Assembly: GCA_034096865.1 (NCBI GenBank) | Contig: JAWQFJ010001268.1 | Location: forward strand, 5,001-69,000 | Length of the DNA: 64,000 nucleotides | Origin: Theodoxus fluviatilis | Taxonomy: Eukaryota > Mollusca > Gastropoda > Cycloneritida > Neritidae | Direction of reading: 5' to 3' | In this document: in pieces, positions 33,159 to 43,205 of the stretch | Position numbering within the stretch: position 1 is the stretch's first letter | Layout of the letters: every line of letters begins with the position of its first letter | Notes under the pieces: model-generated | What the model was told of the DNA's origin: nothing | The model's input: the letters and a program-made list of their open reading frames with translations, nothing else | Databases searched by the model: none | Translations under genes and position numbers: made by a program

Positions 33159-33318
33159 TCCCTACACCTAATGTCGTGAATTACAGGGGATTTGGAATTC
33201 ACGATGAGTGGGCAAATATATATATTGAATCAACTTAAGCAAAAACATCTCTATTCATGACATCCCTACACCTAATGTCGTGAATTACAGGGGATTTGGA
33301 ATTCACGATGGGGGTAAA
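33055..33318 (-). repeat. 104-bp tandem repeat across the 3' LTR start
   Basis: A unit containing GTCGTGAATTACAGGGGATT, GATGAGTGGGCAAATATATA and TATTCATGACATCCCTACAC occurs two full times plus a partial third. It spans the purine tract and LTR start, so both are duplicated. The 5' LTR at 37.3 kb has a single copy. Confidence 0.85.
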
Positions 33319-33537
33319 TGACTATTTAACACATCATTTGTCTACTTCATGTAAGGTTGTAACCTTCTCTGGCAGTTACACATTTTCTAATCACTATCCA
33401 GGGTGAATACATCAATACAGTGGCATGCAAATACAAAGGGGGAAACACACAGGAGGATAGACACATGTTTGCTTCTACCTGTGAAAGGTTACATATGTCT
33501 CTGGTCGTAGTCGTCAGCTAGTGAACTATAGGTCTAG

Positions 33538-36216
33538 TCAGACAGACATATCCATTTTCTCATTCCCATTCGACCATTCCTCCAAGTTCAGACTTCTCTT
33601 CTTCCGTTTCTTCCATTCATGCCCTCTTCTCCCTCTCTGCTTTGCCTCGCCGGGACAGTCATTAACACGCCCTGTCCACCCGCCACCTGGGGTCTCAATG
33701 GGCTCGGCACTTTCCATCCCTGTCTCTACACAAGATTCAGTCCTCACCTCCCTCTTGCAGTCCTCCATGGCCACATGGGGCTGTAGTACACTCTTCATTC
33801 CTTCAACTGTCCTCTCCTCCTCTTCTTTCACACACGCGTATCCTCCTTCCACAGTCACCACTGGGAAAGGCACACATTTCTCGCCTCCTAAGCTAGTCCC
33901 AGGCACTCTCCTCAATTGGACATCTCGCCGCGGATAGCGTTTACTCGATACACTCCTCTGGTATCTCTCACTCTCCATCCCAACGTGGTCACTCTCGCTG
34001 CTCTCTTCTGCTTTGTCACCCTTCATGACATTCACACCACTATCGGCAGGAACCGATAAACACAGACACGCTTTCACGCTTGCCTTGTTTTCTCTCTCCA
34101 CCTGCACTATTGCTTCTTCTCTGTCTCCTTTCTCCACTTGCACTACTTCCTTGGGGATGACTTGCTCAAACAGGGGTTTGAGTTCTCTATCTCCCGTCTG
34201 TTCCTCTAACAGGTTGTCTTCCTTGTTGGAGTTTACCTCTACTGGGGTGCCTGTACTGGCATCCGCCTCTGTGCTCCCCTCTGATCTCTGGCTAGGTACG
34301 TCACTGTCCTGCCCTACATCTGACTCTCCCTTTCGACTCCTGTCGCTGACTTCTGTGTCCGACTTCTCTGTCTGACTCCTGTCTTTGACCTCTAGGTCTG
34401 ATTTCTCTCCTCGGACTACTGTCTCTAAATTCTCTCCTAGGAAGGTCTCCGAGATATCTATCTCCCTTTCTGCTTCTCTTCTACGCGCACGTGTCACCTC
34501 ACATGCTGAGAACCCTGTCTCCTTTTCCCTATCTACTGTCACCGCTGGGGGTGAAGTTAGGGTTAGCTGGACCTGCCTGGCAGGTGGCACTAAGTCATTA
34601 CCCAAAATGACGTCAAAGCTTCCACAGCCTTTCATCCCATCTAGAACTGCTACTTTCACCGTTCCTGAGACTAGAGCGCTCTCTATCTCTATCTGATGGG
34701 TGGGAACGTATTTCCCGACTCCAGGAATGATTCCTGACAACCAAGTCCTCCTGTCTGTCTCTCGGCTATTGAATGGCAGTACATCACCGCGCACTATCGT
34801 CACATTAGCGCCGGTATCCCTAAGCATACGGACACGTTGCTTTGTTCCGCCTGGCAATCCTATCAGTCCCTGACTGATGTAAGAATCGAATTCCCCTCTC
34901 GGTCCGAGACCGGTGATCGGGCGAGATTCGACTCCTTTAGTGGGTTCTACACCCTCCCTGCCTAGCCACTGCGTTTTGGGCTGCTCCCTGAACACGCGAC
35001 ACACAAACATAGAATGAGACGTTGGTTGGTTAAGACGGCAATCTCTGGAGAACTGGCCGAATTCCTTACATTTATAGCACTGACTCTTGGAAAGGTCTAT
35101 CCCTTCCCGTTTCTCTCCACCCTGGTTCCTATGCCCTGCATGGCTCCCTCGACTATGACTTCCATTCCTAGAATTGTCATATGCCCTCTGATGAGGTTTC
35201 CCACCTCCAAACTTCCCTTGTGCTGGAGAGTTCCCTCTCCCTGCATTCCCCATTTGGCAGTGCACTGCCGCGTATGTGTCGCATACTGTAGCGGCCTGAT
35301 CTAGGGTTTCTACCCTGCGATCTGACAGATGCATCCTGAGATCGTCAGTCACTCTCTCATGAAACGCCTCCATGAGCATTGTCTCCCTGAGCTTCTCATA
35401 GCTATTTCCTACCTCTTCTGCCCGTAACCACCTGTCAAACGTGGTCTTCAGGTCATGTGCAAATTCTCTGAAAGTTTTTCTCTCTGCTTTCTGCAGGCTA
35501 CGGAATTTCTTTCTATAGCTTTCAGGTACGAGTTGGTACTCCCTCAAGATAGCTTCCTTCACCCTCACGTAGTCCTGACTGTCTTCTGTAGTTAGGGAAA
35601 CAAAAACGTCGCGTGCTTTTCCTACTAGCACGGACTGTAGGAGTGCTGTCCACTTTTCTCTGGGCCAGTTCCAGGTGATAGCAGTCTTCTCAAAATACTC
35701 AAAATAGCTTTCCAGATTTGCCTCATCAAATGCTGGAACTCTGTCTACCTTCACGGTGACTGACTCACTGCTGCTACTACCACTGGATTCTCTCCTGTCT
35801 CTGGCTTGTAGTTCTAGTTCTCTAAGTTTGACTTCTCTCTGCATCTCCATCTCCAGCTGCATTTGTCTCATTGCTAACTCGTGCTGCATCTCAAGCTTCC
35901 TAAGTTCTAATGGGTCTGGCATGCTTGCCATTCCATTCCTACTCCCTGGTGTCGAACGACCAGAATTTGGACCTTCTTGTTCTTCTGCTTGATTTAGACT
36001 TGCCATGTTAAAATCAAGTTCTGCCTCCTTCCCTGAATCTACCAGAATTTCCTTGTTTCTAAGACCCTCTATCAATTGTGCTCTGATGATCTCAACCCTC
36101 TGACCTTTTTTGATACTGATTTCAAAGTGCTCGGCAATCTGCAACAATTCTTTCTTTGTTGCTTTACTGAGGATTTGTTCATCTAAGTTTGTGACAAAAT
36201 TCGTAACTGTGTCCAT
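33538..36216 (-). CDS. Gag-protease polyprotein of the LTR retrotransposon
   Basis: 892 codons without a stop. Residues 17-55 resemble a small SAP-like helical domain, 100-142 form a Met/Leu/Glu-rich coiled coil, and 160-320 are a retrotransposon Gag domain with SCAN-like spacing (ending near LDQAATVCDTYAAVH). A zinc knuckle follows at 380-393. Its third ligand, normally His, is Gln388 (CYKCKEFGQFSRDC). The aspartic protease lies at about 450-545, with the catalytic motif LRDTGANVTIV at 465-475 and the second-half motif FDVILGND. Residues 560-892 are an acidic, low-complexity region with Glu-Lys-Ser-Asp repeats. In related elements a pol frame follows the protease; here the frame ends and the 3' LTR starts about 0.3 kb later. 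Confidence 0.85.
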   Translation of the reverse strand: MDTVTNFVTNLDEQILSKATKKELLQIAEHFEISIKKGQRVEIIRAQLIEGLRNKEILVDSGKEAELDFNMASLNQAEEQEGPNSGRSTPGSRNGMASMPDPLELRKLEMQHELAMRQMQLEMEMQREVKLRELELQARDRRESSGSSSSESVTVKVDRVPAFDEANLESYFEYFEKTAITWNWPREKWTALLQSVLVGKARDVFVSLTTEDSQDYVRVKEAILREYQLVPESYRKKFRSLQKAERKTFREFAHDLKTTFDRWLRAEEVGNSYEKLRETMLMEAFHERVTDDLRMHLSDRRVETLDQAATVCDTYAAVHCQMGNAGRGNSPAQGKFGGGKPHQRAYDNSRNGSHSRGSHAGHRNQGGEKREGIDLSKSQCYKCKEFGQFSRDCRLNQPTSHSMFVCRVFREQPKTQWLGREGVEPTKGVESRPITGLGPRGEFDSYISQGLIGLPGGTKQRVRMLRDTGANVTIVRGDVLPFNSRETDRRTWLSGIIPGVGKYVPTHQIEIESALVSGTVKVAVLDGMKGCGSFDVILGNDLVPPARQVQLTLTSPPAVTVDREKETGFSACEVTRARRREAEREIDISETFLGENLETVVRGEKSDLEVKDRSQTEKSDTEVSDRSRKGESDVGQDSDVPSQRSEGSTEADASTGTPVEVNSNKEDNLLEEQTGDRELKPLFEQVIPKEVVQVEKGDREEAIVQVERENKASVKACLCLSVPADSGVNVMKGDKAEESSESDHVGMESERYQRSVSSKRYPRRDVQLRRVPGTSLGGEKCVPFPVVTVEGGYACVKEEEERTVEGMKSVLQPHVAMEDCKREVRTESCVETGMESAEPIETPGGGWTGRVNDCPGEAKQRGRRGHEWKKRKKRSLNLEEWSNGNEKMDMSV

Positions 36217-36563
36217 GACTTATCTTCAAACTCAGCTAAGGTTGTCCAAAATTCTAATTCTTAACTGTCATCACCTAAGCAAAAATGTCGCATCGATTGT
36301 CAGTCTGATCAATACACAATGAAATGCATGAGCTCCTTTCACAGGTAAAGCAAGTCAAAGTAACAGAGTTGACAACACAATCTTTCGTTCAGAAACACAG
36401 CTCGTTCACTCTTTTCCAATAGGTCAATATTCTAGAAAAACAGTTTCTCACAGCTCAAATTTCTATTACAGTGGATGGAATGATTGATTCAAATCTCTTA
36501 TGAATATTTCAACTGTTACAAAGTTTTACTAGTTGTTCAAAATCTCGGACTGAGCTACCCAAT

Positions 36564-37393
36564 TGTTACGAACGGGGCTCTTTGAAGCGTGAGGCTGGTG
36601 GAAGGGAGGGTTCCATCAATCGTCTCCCCTCCCAGCTGAAACATGGAGTAGATCGGGCGTAGCGTGGTCAGTTGCATCGTCATGGCGATTGGCGTGGGGG
36701 CGGGCGTTGAGGCTTGAACCGGGTCAGGCGTCTGCTAGGACGCGGTCATGGCTCTAATCAGGCCTGGCTGCCTGATGCTCTCTCGGGTCGCGTGGCGGGA
36801 TTTCATCCCGCCCACCTGGTTGACCTGGGCTTCACGTCACCCGTCCAAGGGTGGCGATGATAGTCGGTGAGAAAGAGAGAGAGAGAGGGTCAGGGGAGGA
36901 ATTTATAGGCACGCTCAGTGTCCAGTGCTGACCAATCGCTCTCCAGACGCCATCTTGCCCTCGTCACGAGACCTCTGGTCATGGGACCTTGTTTACAAGC
37001 TGAATTCTTTTGTCTCCTCTGGTCACGAGATGTGGATCACGCGATCTGTATCACGAGGCCGTCGTCACGAGACTGGGTCCCTTTGTCTACACACACTGAC
37101 CAGTCCTATTTTTGGCACAGGCCCTACGCAGTAGAAACGTCCACATCTCCTTTGTCCTTTTCAAAATCCCACCCTGACACAATTTCCTAACTGCTGGCTG
37201 GGTTATCTAAAAGCTAGATTTGAGAACTGGCTGGCTCATATACTTATTCATTTAACTAACTTACAACTAAAATATCTTCATTCATCACATCTCCACACCT
37301 AAAGGTCGTGAATTACAGGGGATTTGGAATTCACGATGAGTGGGCAAATATATATATTGAATCAACTTAAGCAAAAGCTCTCTATTCATGACA
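36564..37393 (-). repeat. 5' LTR
   Basis: 830 bp with TG...CA ends. A TATA box (GCCTATAAATT on the minus strand, near 36899-36909) precedes a CT-rich stretch. From about 36894 to 37393 it is almost identical to the 3' LTR; from 36584 to about 36880 it is clearly more diverged. Confidence 0.85.
36899..36909 (-). promoter_or_regulatory. TATA box of the 5' LTR
   Basis: GCCTATAAATT on the minus strand, in the position expected for a U3 promoter and conserved in the 3' LTR. Confidence 0.6.
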
Positions 37394-37480
37394 GAGTTTC
37401 AGCGAGTTTCCACGCAATTTAGTGTTGCTGGACAGCTTGAACGTTGGTTTCTGCACATCGTAGTAACCATGGAGGTATCA
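37394..37480 (-). mobile_element. LINE 3' end, part 2 (split by the LTR element)
   Basis: On the minus strand YLHGYYDVQKPTFKLSSNTK is followed by LRGNSLKL, which joins in frame to part 1 at 31963 once the LTR element and one GAGT are removed. An in-frame TGA at 37478-37480 marks decay. LINE similarity is not visible further upstream. Confidence 0.75.
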
Positions 37481-37861
37481 CAGAGAGGAACAGTTTTTGT
37501 GTTTTGTACCATGAGCAGCTTTAAACCTGTCGACCATTCTTTCGAATCTTGCACACACTGCTGAGACCATATTTCATCAAAATCGTACGTGGCCAGAGAA
37601 GCTATTATCTTACGCCATCTCTTTGTAACATAATTTCATACACTTTGCAATATCAGTAGAATTTTGGGTCAATATTTGACGGCATGGATTGTGGCATTGA
37701 TGCACAAAGGGTTGCGCCCAGATTCTCCATATACATGTATATCAGTATATTCTGGTGCACGGGATGATATTTTCAGGTAACGTTTCAAACAGAAAAGATG
37801 TACATTCTCAATGGAGTTACACTTAATCAGTCACTGTCACGAGCGCGGCTGTCGGGGCGCT
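37481..37861. other. Intergenic, nothing recognised
   Basis: May be decayed LINE sequence upstream of part 2, but no reading frame can be followed. Confidence 0.3.
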
Positions 37862-37937
37862 GAGCGCAATGGCCGGGGAAGAGTTCACTAGGGGTCATAT
37901 GGTAATTAGCAGCTGCCGCCATGATGGTAGGTTAGAA
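37862..37937 (+). repeat. Inverted repeat, left arm (flanks THAP exon)
   Basis: AATGGCCGGGGA at the outer end and GCCATGATGGTAGG, then TAGAAA, at the inner end match the right arm at 38937-39015 in inverted orientation, with a diverged middle. GCCGCCATGATGG and ACTTCCGG resemble YY1 and ETS promoter motifs. Confidence 0.55.
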
Positions 37938-38655
37938 AACTTCCGGTGCTATATGTCGAGGTATGTTTCGGGTCTGTGTTGAGGAGTGATTATCGCTAGA
38001 TCCTGGCAAAAGGACTGCATTAAAGCACACAAAAAGTTTAATTAGATCAAAATATAATCGAAAATACTCATAATAGACTATTATAACGTATAGTTTCTGC
38101 ACAAAACCCACAGAAGATATGTAAACAAACCACACCGTACGTACCGCGCAGACGAACACGATCGAACCATATAGCCACTACGCCAGCAGACGATCGAACT
38201 AGTGTGATATAATGTTTCATGTAAAGCTCGAATGAGTGGCAGCAGATACCTGTTTAGTTCTGGCTTGAATTGACAATTTCGTTTCCCTGATCTGGCGAAG
38301 ACCGAAAATTCAGGATCATCGAGTCGATGGGTCAACTTACCCGCAGGCCGCACTCAGCGTAACCATGCATTGGGTCGATGATGACAAGAAAATGGCATTA
38401 AATCACAAAACAAAGTTTCATGACAACTAAAATCACCGATTATATTAACAACTGACCATTTTTACACTTACAGGCATACAGCTAGTGCTGATACGTTTTT
38501 CTTTTTTATTGTGACCTTTCTAAGGTACCGGTACTCGTTAGTTTGGATTTGCGAAGGATAAACAAACTATGCCAAACTTGCCAACAACATGAAACTCGTT
38601 TTCGTTCCTCAAGCAAGCTGAATACGACGTTTATCAGATGTAAAAATAATTGCAG
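37938..38655. other. Interior of the inverted-repeat unit, nothing recognised
   Basis: AT-rich sequence between the left arm and the THAP exon. No transposase or second exon is visible. Confidence 0.35.
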
Positions 38656-38897
38656 TCACTTATCTGATATGAAATGATCCGAGCAGACTCTAAATTTTCG
38701 AGTGTTTATCTCGAAGGTCAGATCTCTTCTGTAGATCTTCTTTATCCATTCTCTTCGTCTGGCTTCGGTAACCCTTCGCATAATCGGACCTTGATTGCTT
38801 TTAACTGATGGTATACGGTAGTAGGAGCGTTTGACTCCTCTTTCTTTGTATTTTTTTGATTGTTGAAGCAATCTTTAATGCAGCAAGAAGTCGGCAT
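38656..38897 (-). pseudogene. THAP zinc-finger exon, frameshifted
   Basis: From ATG at 38897 the minus strand reads MPTSCCIKDCFNNQ, the start of a THAP DNA-binding domain. After a run of seven A (plus-strand T at 38851-38857) the domain continues one frame away as KYKERGVKRSYYRIPSV, then RREWIKKI and FRVCSDHFISDK, ending at TGA. Across the shift all C2CH zinc ligands (Cys5/6, Cys10, then Cys-x2-His) are present, so a single-base loss in the homopolymer best explains the break; a sequencing indel is possible. The exon end reads CAG-ATAAGT, which looks like a splice donor with GT changed to AT. THAP domains occur in host transcription factors and in P-element-type transposases; which applies here is open. 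Confidence 0.65.
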
Positions 38898-38936
38898 GGT
38901 TGCACGTCTCCGTAGCACAGCTTAGCAGACAGCGCT

Positions 38937-39015
38937 TTCTATCCTACCATCATGGCTGAAAGCGCGTGGCTTCTCCGGAAGTGACGACAACGCGTCCCCG
39001 GCCATTCTCGTGCTC
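38937..39015 (-). repeat. Inverted repeat, right arm (THAP 5' region)
   Basis: On the minus strand GAGAATGGCCGGGGA, CACTTCCGGAG and GCCATGATGGTAGG, then TAGAAA, lie immediately upstream of the THAP start codon. It pairs with the left arm at 37862-37937. Confidence 0.55.
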
Positions 39016-39289
39016 AATGTTAATTTTTTATAACGTTAGTGAAATTTGTGATTTCTCGTGCCACACGAGTTCCTTGGTGCTGAGTTGGCGTAAATTTGTA
39101 ATAAAAGCAGCAAGATTTAGATGGTTCGGGGCTCCCCATCACTTCTTGTTGAAGAGCAGCCTGGTATTGTGCTGTGGGGGAGCGGGGCGATGTTATGAGC
39201 TTGGGCTCTGTGTGGCGGATTTGTGCTGTGGGGGATCGGGCCGATGTTGTGCTGCCGGGGAGTGGTGCGATGGTCATGTGAGTAGACTG

Positions 39290-39632
39290 GTACATCGTGC
39301 ATTAATGTCCTGTGGTGTTTAGCGGACATGTAGTGAGGAATTGCTGTGTCTGTAATTCTCTGAGAGTGCTACGGCTGCGTTCGCCGTGTGTTGATGTCCT
39401 GCGATGTTTGGTGGACATAAGTGAATTGCTGTCTGCAATTCTGGGTTTTTACGGCTGTGTTCGCCGTGTATTGATGTCCTGCGGTGTTGGGCGGACAGGA
39501 GTGAATTGCTGTCTGCAATTCGGAGTGCTACGGCTGTGTTTGCAGTGTATTGATGTCCTGCGGTGTTGGGCGGAGAGGAGTGAATTGCTGTCTGCAATTC
39601 TGAGTGCTACGGCTGTGTTTGCAGTGTATTGA
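39290..39632 (+). repeat. Tandem repeat, about 85-bp unit, four copies
   Basis: Units contain TTGATGTCCTGCGGTGTTGG, GTGAATTGCTGTCTGCAATT and a TACGGCTGTGTT motif. The first unit is diverged. A smaller repeat (GTGCTGTGGGGGATCGGG type) lies just upstream at 39170-39265. The frames it opens on both strands are artefacts. Confidence 0.75.
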
Positions 39633-40003
39633 TTGTTGTATAAAGTCATTTTCTTGTTTTAGAATACAAACCTTCAAAATTCCGTACTCGTGTCGTTATA
39701 CTTTCACCCACTTAGACCTCGGGCAATCCGGGTCGTAAGTCATCATACCTTAGCAAGTTTTTTTTTCAAGTTTGGGTGCCGTATTACGGCACAATTTATT
39801 TCATAACCCTAGGAGGCATTTAGAAAATAAACATACATAACAACAACAAACAAAAGCAAAGAGAAAAAAATCAAACAAGGGACAAATCTGACAGTCAGTC
39901 TTGACGAATGACGGGTACAATATCATCAACCTTAACGACCTAGATAACTGCTACTTTTCCGTTTGCAGCAACATCTGACAGGCTGTTTAGTCCAGAAGCA
40001 CAG

Positions 40004-40004
<1 letters not shown>

Positions 40005-40053
<49 letters not shown>
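40005..40053 (+). repeat. (ACT)n microsatellite, LINE tail
   Basis: Sixteen or so ACT units directly at the 3' end of the LINE fragment at 40054-40187. In that element's orientation the tail is (AGT)n. Confidence 0.9.
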
Positions 40054-40187
40054 AAAAAAATAGTTTATTCATACGCACATACCTTCCCTTAACAGGCAAG
40101 CTCATGGCGTTTACAATCCAAAGAATCAACACTCATACAACCACTCAACACTACATTCCCACAAAAACTCACACACAACACACATGG
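40054..40187 (-). mobile_element. LINE 3' UTR fragment, same family as 28501-29117
   Basis: ATAGTTTATTCATACGCACA, TACCTTCCCTTAACAGG, CTCATGGCGTTTAC and ACTCACACACAACACACAT match the 3' UTR at 28510-28640 closely. Only the terminal 130 bp are present. The tail differs (AGT here, a TTA-type repeat there). Confidence 0.75.
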
Positions 40188-40911
40188 TATTTGTATTTGT
40201 TCACAACATCTAATTGATAATCGCCCAGTGACAACTTCTCATGCTTGGCAAGCCGCCCTCCTAATCTTAATACGATGACCTTGGACCCTTCTCTATTGAT
40301 GGACAAACGAGTTCTTCGGACTTGCGTTTCAAAACATTACACCTGTATCAGCGATAACGGCAACATTGTCAGCAGAAAGAGGTATGAACAATTATTTTGT
40401 GTCAGGCATGAGCTGTACACCATGTTTACCAAAATTAATCGCCTCTTTAGCAACCTCGTTGATTAAAAGGGGGAAAAGTATCGTACACCTGCCATGTATT
40501 AGACTTGGTAAAAGTCAGTGTGACGAGGAAGCATCGGTTTAACATAGTTTCGGAAACTAAGGTCTGGCGGTAGGAATGGTCGGCATGGTTTCATTCGGGA
40601 ATTTGTACATGATATTATTTCACCATTTTCAGACACCGATTTCTTCCCAGAGGACGCTACACTGGGGACACACATTTAAATCTGCTCTAAATTCTAGCAG
40701 CCTATCTTAGGACTGCAAAGTGGTTTGAAATATAGGCATGATGGGGGAGGAGCCGCCTCATGTAATTATTACCTCTAATATATATTTATGAAAAGGGGTT
40801 CTACCCTGCCCAGACGGCAGTGTTCATAGCGTCGGCGACAAACATACAGACGGAACCGCTCGATTCCACACCCCCCACCCCTCCACCCCCAATCCTCAGC
40901 TTAACCCTTAA
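40188..40911. other. Intergenic, nothing recognised
   Basis: No supported feature. Confidence 0.4.
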
Positions 40912-41117
40912 TAGAAAGGCTTCCAGAGACGGGTCACATTAGTAGACTTATCCGAGGAGAGGGGTGTGGCTGGCGGGCCATACAAGCTAACGGGCCACAG
41001 CATCTGACTGGGAAGTGAGTAAAGACACAGCCAGTCAGATGTTGTGGCCCGTCACCCCTCTCCTTGGTCGAGTCAGCTAGTGTGGCCCATGCATCTCTGG
41101 AAACCTTTCCCAAGCGG
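40912..41117. repeat. Long imperfect palindrome (hairpin)
   Basis: Inner arms CGGGCCACAGCATCTGACTG (40991) and CCAGTCAGATGTTGTGGCCC (41031) pair with one mismatch around a 19-nt loop. Pairing resumes with GGAGAGGGGTG and CACCCCTCTCC after a 24-nt bulge on the left side, and continues more loosely to TTCCAGAGA and TCTCTGGAA. The total is about 205 bp. It could be a foldback transposon remnant or a hairpin RNA locus. Confidence 0.7.
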
Positions 41118-42026
41118 GTCGTCAAACCCAAGGTACATCACTACACGCATCAAGCAATCAATATAAAAATCTTAAAAGGCAGCGACGAAGACCACCTCGA
41201 CTACCCTTAGAAGCGCTGGTTTGCCAAACACACTGTAACAACTCACTGGTGAGCTCCGAAAGCATTCTCCGGCCAACGTAACTCGGTGATTAGCGTGCCT
41301 CGTATGCAGCATCATGACCACCAACACGAGACGTCAAACAGCAATGTTGACTATACTCCGAAGCTAAGGTGAGCCACTGTGTCTGCACGGAACGTGAATA
41401 TATTGTGATACGGAGCCTCGAAGTAACCGTCAGAAGCAGCCCTTGTATACAGCAGTTTGATGGGTTTTCCCACTGTTTGGGAAAGGATCATGTGCGCTAC
41501 GAGCAAGTTCGGACTCAAGATGGCTGCCTCGACAGCGAAGTTCGATTGTTTGGAGACGAGTCAGGACTGTTTACACATTTTCAAAGGCACTCAGAACTAT
41601 TGCAACGTTAGCTTTTCACAAGCGTTACGACGCTCAACCCCTAAGCATCGTAGCCATGGGTCTTATCGTATGTGTGCGTATTTCATTTGTTCAAAACTAA
41701 GTGGGTATTATGTCGCCAAATCAAAAGAAATCGTGACCAACTTTCAGCAAAGTCAAACTTAACCCAGTCTGAAAAATGTGCCATATTTTGCTTATAAAGG
41801 CCTATCCACAAGTTTAAATTGATTCAAATTATAAGGTTAAAAAAACTGGTGGAAATATATAATTTACCATTTTCTCCATAATATCATCCTGTTGCTTAGC
41901 TCGTTGACAGCAATGACTGTAGTATAGATATGTTGGATAACGAGGCAGACGATACTAGCTATGGCACTGTGAAATAGTTTAGAAGTCAACGTGTGTGCGC
42001 GCGCGCGAGCGAGCGCGAGCGTGAGA
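41118..42026. other. Intergenic, nothing recognised
   Basis: No gene or RNA identified. The start shares a short repeat with 27507-27560. Confidence 0.35.
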
Positions 42027-42199
42027 GATTGATTGATTGATTGATTATTTATTTACCAAGGATGAAATTTAGGCATTTCTGCCTATCTTACAAATTGTCC
42101 TTGCTCATAAAGATATGAAAACATGGATAGATAAGAAAAAAACACACAGTAGCTACTCTCTATACAACAGTTGGTAAGGTATATGAAGAATATGATCAA
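42027..42199 (-). mobile_element. LINE or SINE 3' end with (AATC)n tail
   Basis: On the minus strand a 3' UTR-like sequence contains the hairpin AGGCAGAAATGCCT, then ACCAAGGATGAAATTT in plus reading, and ends in ATAAATAATCAATCAATCAA. A stem-loop close to a microsatellite tail is typical of RTE/L2/CR1-type 3' ends. No coding part is visible. Confidence 0.5.
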
Positions 42200-42201
42200 C
42201 A

Positions 42202-42204
<3 letters not shown>

Positions 42205-42256
<52 letters not shown>
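42205..42256 (+). repeat. (GA)n microsatellite
   Basis: About 25 GA units. Confidence 0.95.
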
Positions 42257-42258
<2 letters not shown>

Positions 42259-42435
42259 TGCGTTGCGTATGCCTGTGAGCTTCTTCCAACCACAGAATTC
42301 CAGGGAATCTGTTTAGACGGGCCAAGGTCCAACAGATCACATGACATCGCTAACTGGATTACTGGAGTCTGGCACTGGTTGAGGAGGTCGGACCGGTTCC
42401 CAGCCTGCACTCAAGACACCTGGACACCCCAACTC

Positions 42436-43205
42436 CCCTCCCTCTCCCCCCCCATCCCCTCCCCAACTTACTCACTCCCCACCAACCCCCACTCAGTCAC
42501 TCACTCCCCACCCACCCCCACTCACTCACTCTCCACCCACCCCCACTCACTCACTCACTCACTCCCCTCCCCCCCCCCCCGCACTCACTCACTCCCCCCC
42601 TCAACTCACTCACTCACTCACTCCCCCCTCAACTCACTCACTCACTAACTCCCCCCCCCCCCCACTCACTCACTCCCGCCCCCCGGTCACTCGCTTCCCC
42701 CCCCCCACTCACCCCCCACTCACTCACTCACATTCCCACCCACCCCGACTCACTCACTCGCCCACCCACCCCACTCACTCACTCACTCCCCCCCCCCACT
42801 CACTCACTCACTCACTCACCCCCACTCACTCACTCACCCCCCCACTCACTCACTCTCCCCCCACTCACTCACTGTCCCCCCTCCCAACTCACTCACTCTC
42901 CCCCCCACTCACTCACTCACTCTCCCCTCCCCACTCACTCACTCACTCTCCCCCTCACTCACTCACTCTCCCCCCCACTCACTCACTCACTCTCCCCCCC
43001 CCACTCACTCACTCTCCCCCCCCCCTCCCACTCACTCACTCTCACTCCCCCCCACTCACTCACTCCCCCCCACTCACTCACTCACTCACTCACTCACTCA
43101 CTCCCCCCCACTCACTCACTCACTCACTCACTCACTCACTCACTCACTCACTCACTCACTCACTCACTCACTCACTCACTCACTCACTCACTCACTCACT
43201 CACTT
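42436..43205 (+). repeat. (ACTC)n array with C-tract interruptions, left flank of LINE
   Basis: ACTC units separated by runs of C in the left part, becoming pure ACTC from about 43077. It ends where the LINE reading frame starts. The array resumes on the other side of the LINE. Confidence 0.9.

Larger units (their letters stand above)
31964..37393 (-). mobile_element. Ty3/gypsy-type LTR retrotransposon, gag-protease only
   Basis: Complete element of 5430 bp between two LTRs that start TGTCATGAATAG and end GTTCGTAACA on the minus strand, flanked by the 4-bp duplication GAGT (31960-31963 and 37394-37397). The interior holds one long frame for Gag and an aspartic protease. No reverse transcriptase, RNase H or integrase is present, so it must depend on enzymes from elsewhere if it ever moved. 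A purine-rich tract (AGGTGTAGGGA) precedes the 3' LTR. Two bases after the 5' LTR lies TGGGTAGCTCAGTCC, a TGG-starting candidate primer-binding site whose tRNA I cannot name. It inserted into a LINE 3' end. Confidence 0.85.

Noticed and set aside
33521..36322. Plus-strand frames inside the LTR element
   Set aside because: They lie antisense to the Gag-protease frame and have no recognisable domains.
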